Source: Desulfoglaeba alkanexedens ALDC
GTDB taxonomy: Bacteria > Desulfobacterota > Syntrophobacteria > Syntrophobacterales > DSM-9756
Assembly: GCF_005377625.1 (NCBI RefSeq)
Contig: NZ_CP040098.1
Span: 2,903,279-2,967,278 of the forward strand
DNA: 64,000 bases
Direction: 5' to 3'
The position numbers and the translations under genes are program-made. Below the pieces are notes generated by a model that saw only the letters and a program-made list of their open reading frames with translations, was not told the DNA's origin and did no database searches. Shown one piece after another: positions 44,264 to 53,431 of this stretch (position 1 is its first letter; each line of letters begins with the position of its first letter).

Positions 44264-45421
44264 ATGGATTTTGAGCTTCCCGAGGAATTGCGTATTCTGA
44301 GACAAGAAGTGCGTAAGTTCGCGCTGCGTGAGTTGGCCCCCATAGCCCAGGAATGTGACAGAGAAGAGCGTTATCCCAGGGAAGTATGGAAGAAGGCCTG
44401 TGAACAGGGCCTGGTAGGACCATGGATTCCCGAAGCGTATGGCGGCCCTGGAGTAGGTTTCCTCGCCAACGCCATCATAGCGGAGGAAATGTGCCGGATC
44501 GATATGGGTCTGGCTCTGTGCATCGGGGCCGCTACATTCGGCTCAGAGAATATTTTGCTTTATGGGTCCGAAGAGCAAAAGCAAACATATCTGCCACGTC
44601 TGGTGAATGGGGAAATTATATTCGCCGGTGCTTATACGGAGCCCAATGCAGGTACCGATGTGGCCGGCATCAAAACCAGAGCGGTGCGAGATGGTGATCA
44701 TTTTGTGCTCAATGGCAGCAAAATGTTCATCACCAATGGAACCATCTGCGACTATATGGTTGTTTTTTGTGTAACCAATCCTGACGCGCCTCGGCACGAA
44801 CGATTCAGCCTGCTTATTGTGGATGCCGGTACTCCTGGTATAACGCGTACCAAAATCAAGGGTAAGATGGGAATACGGGCGAGCGACACGGCGGAATTGG
44901 CCTTCGAGGATGTGCGGGTCCCGGTGGGAAACGTTGTTGGAAAACAAGGCAGGGGCTTTTATCAGCTCATGGATTTTTTCAATACCACCCGCACCATGGT
45001 GGCGGCCCAGGGCGTAGGGCTGGCCCAAGGAGCGTTGGACAAGGCAGTTCAGTATGTTCAGGAGCGCCATGCGTTCGGACAACCTCTTGCCGGCTTTCAG
45101 GCGGTACAGACACAGTTGGCTGAGATGGCCACGCGCATTGAGCTGACGAGGCACCTCACCTATAAAGCCGCATGGCAGGTAGACCTTGGCAAAATCGATC
45201 CGAAACTAAGCGCTATGGCGAAATATTATTCAGGAGAAATGGCCGTTTGGGTTGTCGACAAGGCGGTTCAGCTCCACGGGGGCTATGGCTATATAGACGA
45301 GTATGATGTACAGCGGTTTTACCGAGATGCCAAGATACTTGAGATCTACGAAGGGACTAAGGAAGCAGAGAAATTGACCATCGCCAAGGGACTGTTCAAA
45401 GAGTACGCCAGGCAGACTTGA
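44264..45421 (+). CDS. Acyl-CoA dehydrogenase 2
   Basis: The 385-residue protein has FAGAYTEPNAGTDVAGIKT, the MFITNGTICDYMVVF strand, ERHAFGQPLAGFQAVQ and AVQLHGGYGYIDEY. Near the C-terminus it has ILEIYEGTKEAEKL, which includes the YEGT glutamate that acts as catalytic base in short- and medium-chain acyl-CoA dehydrogenases and in glutaryl/benzylsuccinyl-type enzymes. It thus probably covers a different chain type from its neighbour. The start follows TGAGGAGACTGAG, 134 bases downstream of the first dehydrogenase. Confidence 0.88.
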   Translation: MDFELPEELRILRQEVRKFALRELAPIAQECDREERYPREVWKKACEQGLVGPWIPEAYGGPGVGFLANAIIAEEMCRIDMGLALCIGAATFGSENILLYGSEEQKQTYLPRLVNGEIIFAGAYTEPNAGTDVAGIKTRAVRDGDHFVLNGSKMFITNGTICDYMVVFCVTNPDAPRHERFSLLIVDAGTPGITRTKIKGKMGIRASDTAELAFEDVRVPVGNVVGKQGRGFYQLMDFFNTTRTMVAAQGVGLAQGALDKAVQYVQERHAFGQPLAGFQAVQTQLAEMATRIELTRHLTYKAAWQVDLGKIDPKLSAMAKYYSGEMAVWVVDKAVQLHGGYGYIDEYDVQRFYRDAKILEIYEGTKEAEKLTIAKGLFKEYARQT

Positions 45422-45985
45422 TCTCGGCGCAGCAGTTCCCGGAGCCCCTCTAGGAGCTTGAAAACGGGGCCTTGAAGGGTTTCGTCTTTGCAAACCCGCG
45501 GGTCGTTTCGGGTTCCGAAGGGGGTTTCGGGGGTGCACTTTTTCGACCGTTTTGGTTTTTCATGCTCGGGACCGGCCCGCGTTTCTGCTAGGAGCGCGTC
45601 CGGCAATGAAAAGACGGCGATGCGGATCCCTTGGTGGAGCGGCTTCAGCCGCGAAGCAGGCCTTTGTAGGAGCGGCCTTGGCCGGTGATTCGGGTCGCCG
45701 GCCGGCTGGCGTGCCGGCTCTTACAAAAGGGCACTGAAACCTATTCTCGGACAAGCTCCTAGGAGCGTGCCCTGGAACTCAGAATCAACCCTTTGGGGCA
45801 CGACGAGAGCAAACGCAATTTCGCACAGTTACTCCGCGTACCGCTACCCACAAAACCGCCGAAATCGGCAGCATTCTCGGGACACAAGCTCCTAGGGGCC
45901 GGACAAGATGCAGCCGCTTCTGTACATGGTAAAGTGGATAAATGCTTTTGTGTGTTGAAACGAACTTCAATGAATGGAGATAATC
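45422..45985. other. Repeat-bearing spacer before the acyl-CoA ligase
   Basis: 45429-45600 is a second copy of the transposable-element end found at 9664, ending at a start codon without any transposase behind it. It is followed by a REP-like GGAGCGGCTTCAGCCGCGAA (around 45638-45657), a long imperfect hairpin (GTAGGAGCGGCC to GCCGGCTCTTAC), and two CAAGCTCCTAGG boxes. No gene is supported. Confidence 0.65.
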
Positions 45986-47743
45986 ATGACACTACAGAGC
46001 TATTTCAAGGAGATTATGAACATCAACCGGATGGAGGACAATGAGCAGAAGGCCGAGGCTTCGAGGTCCCTTTTTACGAAGTTGAACCATGCGCCGATGC
46101 CCGACCGATTCAACTGGTCGGAGGAAATATTTGAAGGCATCCACGTCAAAGAGCGGGGCGGACAAGCGGCCCTGCTTTGGGTCAACATCGATACCGGTGA
46201 AGAGCGTCGCTACACCTACTCGGAGTTTGCCGACAAGGGCAACCAGCTTTTGAATTTCTTGAGAAAACATGGAATCCGCAAGGGCGGGAGCGTCTACATG
46301 ATGATTCCGGCCTTCCCCGAGATATGGTTTGGAAGCTTTGCAACGATAAAGGGCGGGATGGTGTCGGTCCCGACAGCCATGACCATGACGGTCAGAGAGC
46401 TCGAGTACCGCTTCAAGACCTTCGCCCCCCAGGCCGTTCTTGCTGACAAGGATTCGGCACCCCTTATCGATGAGGCTCTGAACAACGTGGGCGCCACTCC
46501 CAAGGTCAAGATCATCATCGGGGAGCGCGAAGGGTGGAAGAGCTACAACGAAGTGGAAAAAGAGAGCAAGACCGCCGAGGCCGAGAAGACGAAGCCCGGG
46601 GACATCACTCTCTGCTTCTTCACTTCCGGGACCACCGGCATGGCCAAGAGGGTGGCCCATACGGCTGTATCCTACCCCGTGGGCCATCTTTCTACGGCCA
46701 ACATCATCGGCATCAAGCCGGGGGATATCCACAACAATCTCAGCCAGCCAGGGTGGGCCAAGTGGGCCTGGAGCTGTCTCTTTGCACCGTTAGATGTCGG
46801 GGCAACCACGGCGGGCTTCTACTACCCTGCCAGGCTCGATGTCGAGAAGTACCTTGGCGCCCTTGACCGCTATAAGGTGAACACCTTCTGCGCGCCGCCC
46901 ACGGCCTGGAGGGCGTTCATACTGGCCGACCTTGGTAAGTTCAAGTTCGAAGCCCTGAGGGAATCGGTGAGTGCGGGCGAGCCGCTCAACCCGGAAATCA
47001 TCCACACCTGGCAGCGATTCACCGGAACCCAAATCCGGGACTACTACGGCCAGACCGAATCCACGGGCATGATCGGCAACCCCCCTTGGAACAAGGGCAA
47101 GATCGTTCCGGGCTCCTTCGGACAGCCGCACTTCCTCTACGATATCGCCCTGGTGGATGATGAGGGGCAGGAAATCACCAAACCCGACGAGGTGGGCCAC
47201 ATCGCTGTAAGGCTCGATCGCTGGAGAGCCATAGGCCTCTTTACCGAGTATATGGAGAGTCCCGAGCTGATGAAGGGGGCTTTCCGCGGCAACTACTATT
47301 ACACGGGAGACCGGGCGTCCTTCAACGACAAGGGCTACTGGTGGTTCGTGGGGCGTGCCGACGACGTCATCAAGTCCTCCGACTACCGGGTCGGTCCCTT
47401 CGAAGTCGAGAGCGCCCTGCTGGAGCACGCCGCGGTGGCCGAAGCCGCCGTCGTCGGCAGCCCCGATCCCAAGAGATGGCAGCTGGTCAAGGCCTTCGTC
47501 ATCCTTAAGCCCGGCTATGAGCCTTCTCCCGACCTCGCTTGTGACATTTTCAAACACTGCATGAAAGTCCTTGCCAAGTTCAAGATCCCGCGCATCATCG
47601 AATTCGTGCCCGAGGTGCCCAAGACCCTAAGCGGTAAGATCCGCCGTGTCGAGCTCAGGCAAAATGAGATCACGAAAAAGGAGAAGGGCGAAAGGGGACA
47701 GCACGAGTACTTCTTCCAGGACTTCCCGCAGCTCAAGTCCTAG
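45986..47743 (+). CDS. AMP-forming acyl-CoA synthetase (candidate alkylsuccinate-CoA ligase)
   Basis: The 585-residue protein belongs to the ANL adenylating superfamily, medium-chain acyl-CoA synthetase branch. It contains the ATP-binding FFTSGTTGMAKRVAHT (about residues 209-224), DYYGQTESTG, the hinge motif GYWWFVGRADDVIKSSDYRV and the catalytic lysine in PKTLSGKIRRVEL near the C-terminus. In the alkane pathway a ligase (AssK in some clusters) makes (1-methylalkyl)succinyl-CoA; position after the ass and dehydrogenase genes supports that role, but a fatty-acid ligase is possible. The ATG at 45986 follows TGGAGATAATC; 45974 is an alternative. A strong terminator follows at 47769. Confidence 0.85.
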   Translation: MTLQSYFKEIMNINRMEDNEQKAEASRSLFTKLNHAPMPDRFNWSEEIFEGIHVKERGGQAALLWVNIDTGEERRYTYSEFADKGNQLLNFLRKHGIRKGGSVYMMIPAFPEIWFGSFATIKGGMVSVPTAMTMTVRELEYRFKTFAPQAVLADKDSAPLIDEALNNVGATPKVKIIIGEREGWKSYNEVEKESKTAEAEKTKPGDITLCFFTSGTTGMAKRVAHTAVSYPVGHLSTANIIGIKPGDIHNNLSQPGWAKWAWSCLFAPLDVGATTAGFYYPARLDVEKYLGALDRYKVNTFCAPPTAWRAFILADLGKFKFEALRESVSAGEPLNPEIIHTWQRFTGTQIRDYYGQTESTGMIGNPPWNKGKIVPGSFGQPHFLYDIALVDDEGQEITKPDEVGHIAVRLDRWRAIGLFTEYMESPELMKGAFRGNYYYTGDRASFNDKGYWWFVGRADDVIKSSDYRVGPFEVESALLEHAAVAEAAVVGSPDPKRWQLVKAFVILKPGYEPSPDLACDIFKHCMKVLAKFKIPRIIEFVPEVPKTLSGKIRRVELRQNEITKKEKGERGQHEYFFQDFPQLKS

Positions 47744-47768
47744 CCCTCTGGTACGGATGGGCATCCGG

Positions 47769-47802
47769 TTTGTGAGGCGGGCTTTCGAGCCTGCCTCACA
47801 AA
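47769..47802 (+). terminator. Terminator hairpin with a TTCG loop
   Basis: TTTGTGAGGC pairs with GCCTCACAAA and the inner GGGCT with AGCCT around a TTCG tetraloop, a 15-bp stem. It lies 25 bases after the ligase stop. Confidence 0.8.
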
Positions 47803-48059
47803 AGATACGGTTCGCAGGAAAATAAGAAGGAAGGGAATGCATCAGAAAGAATCGTAGCAGGGATTTCATGGGCCGTCCGATTTGTTACACCCGTTCATCG
47901 TGATCTTCCGGCAAGGTTCCAATGGGTTTGTGACAAGTGTTTGTCACAGACGCAAGAGCGGCTGTTTTGCTGGGTGATCATTCTTAGAAACCGGCTCTTG
48001 TGACAAATGCTCTCACAAAAGGCCACGTCAGGCCGACTTTCCCAATAAAAAACCAAGCA

Positions 48060-48146
48060 TGGTGCCGAAGGCCGGACTCGAACCGGCACGGGTCGCCCCA
48101 CCACCCCCTCAAGATGGCGTGTCTACCAAGTTCCACCACTTCGGCA
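48060..48146 (-). tRNA. tRNA-Leu (GAG)
   Basis: Read on the minus strand it starts TGCCGAAGTGGTGGAACTTG. It has the A-G-A-rich D loop of leucine tRNAs, an anticodon stem CCATC/GGTGG around TTGAGGG (anticodon GAG), a long variable arm, the T loop GGTTCGAGTCC, the acceptor TTCGGCA, and an encoded CCA. A T-run follows the 3' end. Confidence 0.95.
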
Positions 48147-48193
48147 CATTAGCCGGAACAGCCAATATTTTACCCAAGGCCGCCGGCTTGGCA

Positions 48194-48458
48194 AGGCCTT
48201 GGTAGCGTAAAAAACAATAGACCTAACATTTGATGCCAAATCCTATTTCCCCTCCCCTTGTGGGAGGGGATTAAGGGGAGGGGAATGTGACTGATTGACA
48301 TACGTTAATTTTCTTACCCTCGCCCCAACCCTCTCCCCCCTTCCCCTTACTCCCCTCCTATCTGGGAGGGGATTCAGGAGAGGGGGAAGAGGGTGATTTT
48401 TTGACTTTCATTAACCATTTTGCTTAAGGTCTCCACTTTGGAACGCTACCAAGGCCTT
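48194..48458. mobile_element. MITE-like element with 8-bp target duplication
   Basis: The element 48202-48450 has short terminal inverted repeats (GGTAGCGT at the left, ACGCTACC at the right) and is flanked on both sides by AAGGCCTT, an apparent 8-bp target site duplication. It encodes no protein. Internally it carries a CCCCTCCCC/GGGGAGGGG hairpin. Truncated relatives are at 23013-23097 (left end) and 30845-30920 (right end). It sits flush against the secG stop codon. Confidence 0.75.
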
Positions 48459-48918
48459 ATTGAGACTGCCCGCCGCCTGCCGTTTTCTTGGCGGGTTCGC
48501 CGGACGAAGCCGGCTCGGGGACGCGGTTTTCCGCCGAAGCCGCTTGATCGGCCGCCTGAGGGGCCTTTTCCGCCGTCGAACGTTCGAGCGGGGCCACCGG
48601 TATCGCCGGGATCTCCGGCTGGACCGGCTTGGCTTCCGGAATCGGGGGCTGTTCCTTCACCGGCATCTGCTCCATCACCGACGCCGTGTCGGGGCGCCCG
48701 GAAAGGTAGGCCAGGGTGAGGCATGTGAGCATGAAGCCCACCGCGGCCAGGGTCGTAAGTTTCCCCAAGAAGGTGGTGCCGCCGGTGCTCCCGAAAAGCG
48801 TCTGGGAACTCCCGCCGAAGGACGCCCCCATTTCGGCTCCCCGGCCCCGCTGGAGAAGCACGATAAAGATCAGTGCCAGGCACGCCACGACATGAAAAAC
48901 AATCACCAAGGTCTGCAT
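48457..48918 (-). CDS. secG: Preprotein translocase subunit SecG
   Basis: The 153-residue inner-membrane protein has the SecG plan. The first transmembrane helix is LVIVFHVVACLALIFIVLLQ, followed by the loop RGRGAEMGASFGGSSQTLFG, and the second helix is TTLAAVGFMLTCLTLAYL. The long hydrophilic tail rich in Pro, Ala and Glu is longer than in E. coli but common in deltaproteobacteria. SecG aids SecYEG-driven export. Its TAA stop overlaps the right-hand flank of the MITE-like element by two bases. It follows tpiA by 3 bases on the same strand, in the usual gap-pgk-tpiA-secG order. Confidence 0.93.
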   Translation of the reverse strand: MQTLVIVFHVVACLALIFIVLLQRGRGAEMGASFGGSSQTLFGSTGGTTFLGKLTTLAAVGFMLTCLTLAYLSGRPDTASVMEQMPVKEQPPIPEAKPVQPEIPAIPVAPLERSTAEKAPQAADQAASAENRVPEPASSGEPAKKTAGGGQSQ

Positions 48919-48921
48919 GGT

Positions 48922-49698
48922 CTAAGTCACGTCTCCAGGAATTTGATACCGGACGATGCGGCTGAAGCTCGAAGCCTTGAGACTGGCTCCCCCGACCAAG
49001 AGTCCGTCGATATCGGGTTCCGCCATGAGTCGATCCACATTGTCCGGTTTGACCGAGCCTCCATACAATATTCTCACTTCATTTGCAACCGATTTATCGG
49101 TGTGGGAGGCCAGCCGTTCCCGGATAAAGGCATGGACTTCCTGGGCCTGGGCCGGAGTCGCGGTTTTTCCCGTGCCGATGGCCCAGACGGGTTCATAGGC
49201 GACCACCACCCGGGGAAAGTCGCTTTTCGAAACCGCCCCGAGGCCTTCTTGCAGCTGCCGGGCGACCACGTCGAAAGTTTTTCCGGCTTCCCGTTCTTCC
49301 AAGGTTTCGCCGATACACAGAACCGGTGTCATGCCTTCCCGGAAAACGGCAGCCACCTTCTTTTGCGCCATGGCGTCCGTTTCCCCGAAGATGTGGCGCC
49401 GTTCCGAGTGCCCCACGAGGACGTACCCACAGCCCACGTCTTTGAGCATGGGTGGAGAAATTTCCCCCGTGAAGGCCCCTTGGGGTTCCCAGTGGCAGTT
49501 CTGAGCGCCCAGGGAAAAGCCCGCCTCCGAAACGGCGACCCGGACGGCCCAAAGCGCCGTAAACGGCGGTGTGAGGAGCACCTCCCGGTCATCCGGGGAG
49601 CCCACGGCATCTCGGAGTTCTCCCACGAACGCGACGGCCTCTTCCACCGTCTTGTGCATCTTCCAGTTGGCGGCGATCAGCGTCTTTTTGGAACTCAT
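48922..49698 (-). CDS. tpiA: Triosephosphate isomerase
   Basis: The 258-residue TIM-barrel enzyme interconverts dihydroxyacetone phosphate and glyceraldehyde 3-phosphate. ANWKMHK (catalytic Lys), VLVGHSERR (catalytic His) and VVAYEPVWAIGTG (catalytic Glu) are all present, as is the phosphate loop ILYGGSVKPDN. I started at MSSKKTLIAANWK (49698) because the family begins there; the frame extends further upstream into pgk sequence without a ribosome binding site. Confidence 0.96.
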   Translation of the reverse strand: MSSKKTLIAANWKMHKTVEEAVAFVGELRDAVGSPDDREVLLTPPFTALWAVRVAVSEAGFSLGAQNCHWEPQGAFTGEISPPMLKDVGCGYVLVGHSERRHIFGETDAMAQKKVAAVFREGMTPVLCIGETLEEREAGKTFDVVARQLQEGLGAVSKSDFPRVVVAYEPVWAIGTGKTATPAQAQEVHAFIRERLASHTDKSVANEVRILYGGSVKPDNVDRLMAEPDIDGLLVGGASLKASSFSRIVRYQIPGDVT

Positions 49699-49714
49699 GG
49701 CATCCTTTCCCGAA

Positions 49715-50911
49715 TCAAGACTTCCGAGAACATTCCTCCAGGGCGGCGACTCCGGGCAGCGTCTTCCCTTCGAGCATCTCGAGGAACGCACCGCCGCCGG
49801 TGGACACGTAGCTCACCTTTTCCGCCGCCCCCGCCTTGTCCACCGCGCTGGCCGAATCGCCTCCCCCCACCACCGTGAAGGCCTCCGACCGCCCGAGAAA
49901 TTCCGCCAGTTCGAAGGTGGCCCGATGAAAGGGCGGGGTTTCGAAGACCCCCATGGGACCGTTCCAGACGATGGTGTGGCACGTGCTCAGCGCTTCCCGA
50001 ATCGCCGCCATGGTTTTCGGCCCCACGTCGAACACCATGGCGTCGGCGGGCACTTCATTCACGGGAACCACCCGCGCCGAGGCGCCTTCTTCGAGACTGG
50101 GAGCCACCACCACATCTACAGGCAAAAGCACGCGGACTCCTCGTTCTGCTGCCTTTTCCAGGAGGTTCCCGGCGGTCTGGAGGTGATCGTCTTCCACCAG
50201 GGACCGCCCCACACCGAAGCCCTTTTGCTTGAGAAAGGTGTTGGCCATGGCTCCCCCGATCACGAGAAGGTCGATGCGGGGGATGAGGTTTTCCAGGAGG
50301 CCGATCTTGGTGGAGACCTTGGCGCCCGCGATCACGAGCGCGAGCGGGCGTTTCGGGTCTTCCATGGCTTCCCGGAAGGCATGGAGTTCCTTTTCCAACT
50401 GGTAGCCCGCCGCGCATACGGGCACGTGGTGGGTGATCCCCTCCACGGATGCGTGGGCTCGGTGTGAGACGGCGAAGGCGTCATTGACGTAAACGTCGGC
50501 CAGTTCCGCCAAGCGGCGTGAAAAATCCGGGTCGTTCTTTTCTTCTCCTGGGTGAAACCGGAGGTTTTCGAGCAGGATCGCCTCTCCGGGCTGAAGCGCT
50601 TCCACCAGCCGCTTTACGTCGTCTCCCACGCAGTCAGAAGCCAGCGGCACGTCACGGCCCAAGATCTTTGAAAGGTGTGCGGCCACGGGTTTCAGGGAAT
50701 ACTCGGGAATCCGCTGTCCCTTGGGGCGCCCGAGGTGTGAAGCAAGAACGGCTTTGCCCCCGCTGCCTCGGATCTTTTCCAGACTCGGAAGGATCGCCCG
50801 GATGCGCCGGTCGTCGGTGACCGATGCCCTGTCCTTGCTCAGGGGGACGTTGAAGTCCACCCGGAGAAATACCCTCTTGCCAGAAAGATCCACCTGATCG
50901 AGCGTCTTCAT
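49715..50911 (-). CDS. pgk: Phosphoglycerate kinase
   Basis: The 398-residue two-domain kinase transfers the acyl phosphate of 1,3-bisphosphoglycerate to ADP. It has the N-terminal VFLRVDFNVPLS, LASHLGRPKG, a hinge region with ALVIAGAKVSTKIGLLENL, and the C-domain FDVGPKTM, WNGPMGVFE and GGGDSASAV nucleotide-binding segments. It lies between gap and tpiA on the minus strand, in an ordinary glycolysis/gluconeogenesis cluster. Length is normal. Confidence 0.96.
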   Translation of the reverse strand: MKTLDQVDLSGKRVFLRVDFNVPLSKDRASVTDDRRIRAILPSLEKIRGSGGKAVLASHLGRPKGQRIPEYSLKPVAAHLSKILGRDVPLASDCVGDDVKRLVEALQPGEAILLENLRFHPGEEKNDPDFSRRLAELADVYVNDAFAVSHRAHASVEGITHHVPVCAAGYQLEKELHAFREAMEDPKRPLALVIAGAKVSTKIGLLENLIPRIDLLVIGGAMANTFLKQKGFGVGRSLVEDDHLQTAGNLLEKAAERGVRVLLPVDVVVAPSLEEGASARVVPVNEVPADAMVFDVGPKTMAAIREALSTCHTIVWNGPMGVFETPPFHRATFELAEFLGRSEAFTVVGGGDSASAVDKAGAAEKVSYVSTGGGAFLEMLEGKTLPGVAALEECSRKS

Positions 50912-50955
50912 GGCGAAGATCCCCTCCTTTCCGGCCTTCAGTTATTCGGCGCGTT

Positions 50956-51966
50956 TCATTCGAGGAGTTTTCCCATGTGGATCGCAAGGTCCACCATGCG
51001 GTTGGAAAAGCCGAATTCGTTGTCGTACCAGCTGAGCACCTTGACAAGGCGGCCTTCCAGAACCGAAGTCAGGGCCGCGTCCACGCAGGACGAATAAGGG
51101 GAATGGTTGAAATCCACCGATACCAGTTCTTCGGTGACGTACCGCAGGATGCCCTTCAGAAGGCCTTCGGACGCTTCCTTGAAGGCCCCGTTCACCTCAT
51201 CCCTGGAGACGTTGCGACTCACCCGGCAAACGAAGTCCACGAGCGAAACGTTGGGGGTGGGGACGCGGATGGCCATCCCGTCCAGTTTGCCTTTCAGTTC
51301 GGGGATGACTTCCGCGACGGCCACGGCGGCTCCGGTGGTGGTGGGAATCATGGAAAGGGCGGCTGCCCGGGCCCGCCGGCGGTCCTTGTGGAGGGCGTCC
51401 AGGATGCGCTGGTCCATCGTGTAGGAATGGATGGTGGTCATTAGGCCGTGTTCGATTTCGAAGCGGTCGTGCAGGACTCGGACGACGGGGGCCAGGCAGT
51501 TGGTGGTGCACGAAGCGTTGGAGACCAGGTGATGGCGGGCCGGGTCGTACTGGTCATGGTTCACGCCCATGACGAAGGTGGCGTCCATGCCTTTTCCCGG
51601 AGCGCTGACGATAACCTTGCGGGCGCCCGAGTCCAGGTGTTTCCGGCACGATTCGCGGTCGCGGAAACGCCCGCTGGCTTCCAGCACGATGTCCACCTTG
51701 AGGTCCTTCCAGGGGGCTTGGGCGGGATCGGCGATCTTGAGGCACTGGGTGGCTTTTCCATCCACCACCAGGGTTTCGCCTTCCACGCGGATGTCCCGCT
51801 TCCAGACACCATGGACCGAGTCGTAGGTCAAAAGGTGGGCCAGGTCGTCGGGAGCCCCCAGGTCGTTGATGGCCACCACGTCCAAAGGCGTTTCGCGTTC
51901 CGCATTCACTTTGTAAAGCGTTCGACCGATTCTTCCAAACCCGTTGATTGCCACTCTAACGGCCAT
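50956..51966 (-). CDS. gap: Glyceraldehyde-3-phosphate dehydrogenase, type I
   Basis: The 336-residue enzyme carries the NAD-binding INGFGRIGRTLYK, the catalytic cysteine in SNASCTTNCLAPV and the C-terminal WYDNEFGFSNRMVDL. VAINDLG after the second strand suggests NAD preference. It is the normal length for the family, in contrast to the 442-residue paralogue next to it. Confidence 0.95.
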   Translation of the reverse strand: MAVRVAINGFGRIGRTLYKVNAERETPLDVVAINDLGAPDDLAHLLTYDSVHGVWKRDIRVEGETLVVDGKATQCLKIADPAQAPWKDLKVDIVLEASGRFRDRESCRKHLDSGARKVIVSAPGKGMDATFVMGVNHDQYDPARHHLVSNASCTTNCLAPVVRVLHDRFEIEHGLMTTIHSYTMDQRILDALHKDRRRARAAALSMIPTTTGAAVAVAEVIPELKGKLDGMAIRVPTPNVSLVDFVCRVSRNVSRDEVNGAFKEASEGLLKGILRYVTEELVSVDFNHSPYSSCVDAALTSVLEGRLVKVLSWYDNEFGFSNRMVDLAIHMGKLLE

Positions 51967-52035
51967 GACGGACTCCTTCTCGATGGTTTCAGGGTGGGCG
52001 ATACGCCGCCGTCTTCGGTTTCAGGCGAGAAGTGA

Positions 52036-53364
52036 TCAGTTCTTCATAGACTTAGCGATCCTAACCGTATTATCGCCAAGCATGTTGGTGTAGCTTCCCA
52101 ATTCGTTGTCATACCAGCCGTAGATCACGGCCTGAGTCACAGGGATTTCGATGAGCCGCTGTTTATTGGCGGGATCCAGCGCGTCGGCGTTCTTCATGGC
52201 TTCGTCCACGTCGAAGGAGCCGGTGTCGGACTCGCTGGAAAGCACGGCGCACACGCTGAGAATGTGATCCAGGTCGAACCGGACCGCCGCGGTGCGCGTG
52301 TGGGTTTCGTGGCCTTCGATGACCGCCGCCGCCTTGGGGAACCCGATGATGTCGGAGCTCACGTTCTGTTCTTCGGTGTAGCGCAGATATCCTTCCGGGA
52401 AGTGTTCCTGGGCGGCTTGGTAAACGGCGTTGATCCTTTCCCGGTTGATGGGGTTCTTCATGCTTTCGTCTTGGATGAGCACCACAAGGATGATGAGCGA
52501 CCCCGTTGAGGTGGGGATCCGAACCGATTCGGCGATGAACCCGATCCGCTTCATTTCCGGGATCACCAGCCCCAGGGCCTTGGCGGCTCCGGTGGTGGTG
52601 AGGATGATGTTGTTGAAGACCGACCGGGATTTCCTCAGGTCCGTAGCTTTGGCCTTGGGCGCGCGGTCCAGCACCTGCTGAGACGGGGTGGACGCGTGCA
52701 CGGTGGTCATGGACGCCGAAAGGATCCGCTGGGCGCCGAAGTAGTCCAGGAGCGGTTTGACCATGTAGGCGAGGCAGGTCGTGGTGCACGACGCCGCCGA
52801 AACGATGATGTGTTTCTGAGGATCGTAGTCCGCGTCGTTGATCCCGATGACGGTCGTCAGCGCGTCCGGCGGGATCTCCTTCGCCTTGTCCTTGATCTTG
52901 AAGGGGGCGGAAACGATCACCTTCTTGGCGCCGGCCGCCAGGTGACCCCGGACGGACCCCTTGGGGTCGTCTGCCGCGACCGTCGGGTCCAGGAATGCGC
53001 CGGTGGCGTCCACGACCAGTTCGACGCCGTGGTCGCGCCATCCGATATCGGCGGGGTTGCGGTGGCGTCGTAGCACCCGCACCGGCACGCCGTTGACCCG
53101 AAGCGTCCCTTCCCGGTCGTCGATCTCCTCGATGACGCGCTGCGCCTTGCAGCCGTAGAGGTAGTGATGTAGGGCCCCGTAGGTGGAATCCTTTTCGATG
53201 AAAAGCGCCAGGTCCTCGAGGCTCATCCCCACCTCGCGGCCGATATTCACCACCAGTTCGGTAAAGTAACGGCGCTCCACATGATGCCACAAACTCAGCT
53301 TGCCGATGCGGCCGAGACCGTTGATTCCGAGCTTCATCGGTATGGGCTTTTCTCCTCCGTTCAT
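52036..53364 (-). CDS. Atypical long glyceraldehyde-3-phosphate dehydrogenase
   Basis: The 442-residue protein keeps the GAPDH core: MKLGINGLGRIGKLSLW, SAASCTTTCLAYM with the catalytic cysteine, TTTGAAKALGLVIPEM, and WYDNELGSYTNMLGD. It is about 100 residues longer than gap. The extra length lies in the N-terminal half (GREVGMSLEDLALFIEKDST and the following section) and in the C-terminal half around ETHTRTAAVRFDLDHILSV. It is a separate clade from the normal gap next door and may favour the reverse direction or another cofactor; that is inference. The start is 53364 (AGGAGGAGAGGGTT upstream), or the internal ATG at 53337. Confidence 0.85.
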   Translation of the reverse strand: MNGGEKPIPMKLGINGLGRIGKLSLWHHVERRYFTELVVNIGREVGMSLEDLALFIEKDSTYGALHHYLYGCKAQRVIEEIDDREGTLRVNGVPVRVLRRHRNPADIGWRDHGVELVVDATGAFLDPTVAADDPKGSVRGHLAAGAKKVIVSAPFKIKDKAKEIPPDALTTVIGINDADYDPQKHIIVSAASCTTTCLAYMVKPLLDYFGAQRILSASMTTVHASTPSQQVLDRAPKAKATDLRKSRSVFNNIILTTTGAAKALGLVIPEMKRIGFIAESVRIPTSTGSLIILVVLIQDESMKNPINRERINAVYQAAQEHFPEGYLRYTEEQNVSSDIIGFPKAAAVIEGHETHTRTAAVRFDLDHILSVCAVLSSESDTGSFDVDEAMKNADALDPANKQRLIEIPVTQAVIYGWYDNELGSYTNMLGDNTVRIAKSMKN

Positions 53365-53431
53365 AACCCTCTCCTCCTGATCATTGCGCTCACCGACCGA
53401 CGTATCGTTTGCGCCTTAGGCCCCAACAGTA

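Noticed and set aside
45638-45800. Possible small RNA from the long hairpin before the acyl-CoA ligase
   Set aside because: The hairpin has the look of a REP-type repeat (GGAGCGGCTTCAGCCGCG), and I see no promoter or terminator to support an RNA gene.
48457-49878. Long + strand frame across secG and tpiA
   Set aside because: Antisense shadow of two certain genes.
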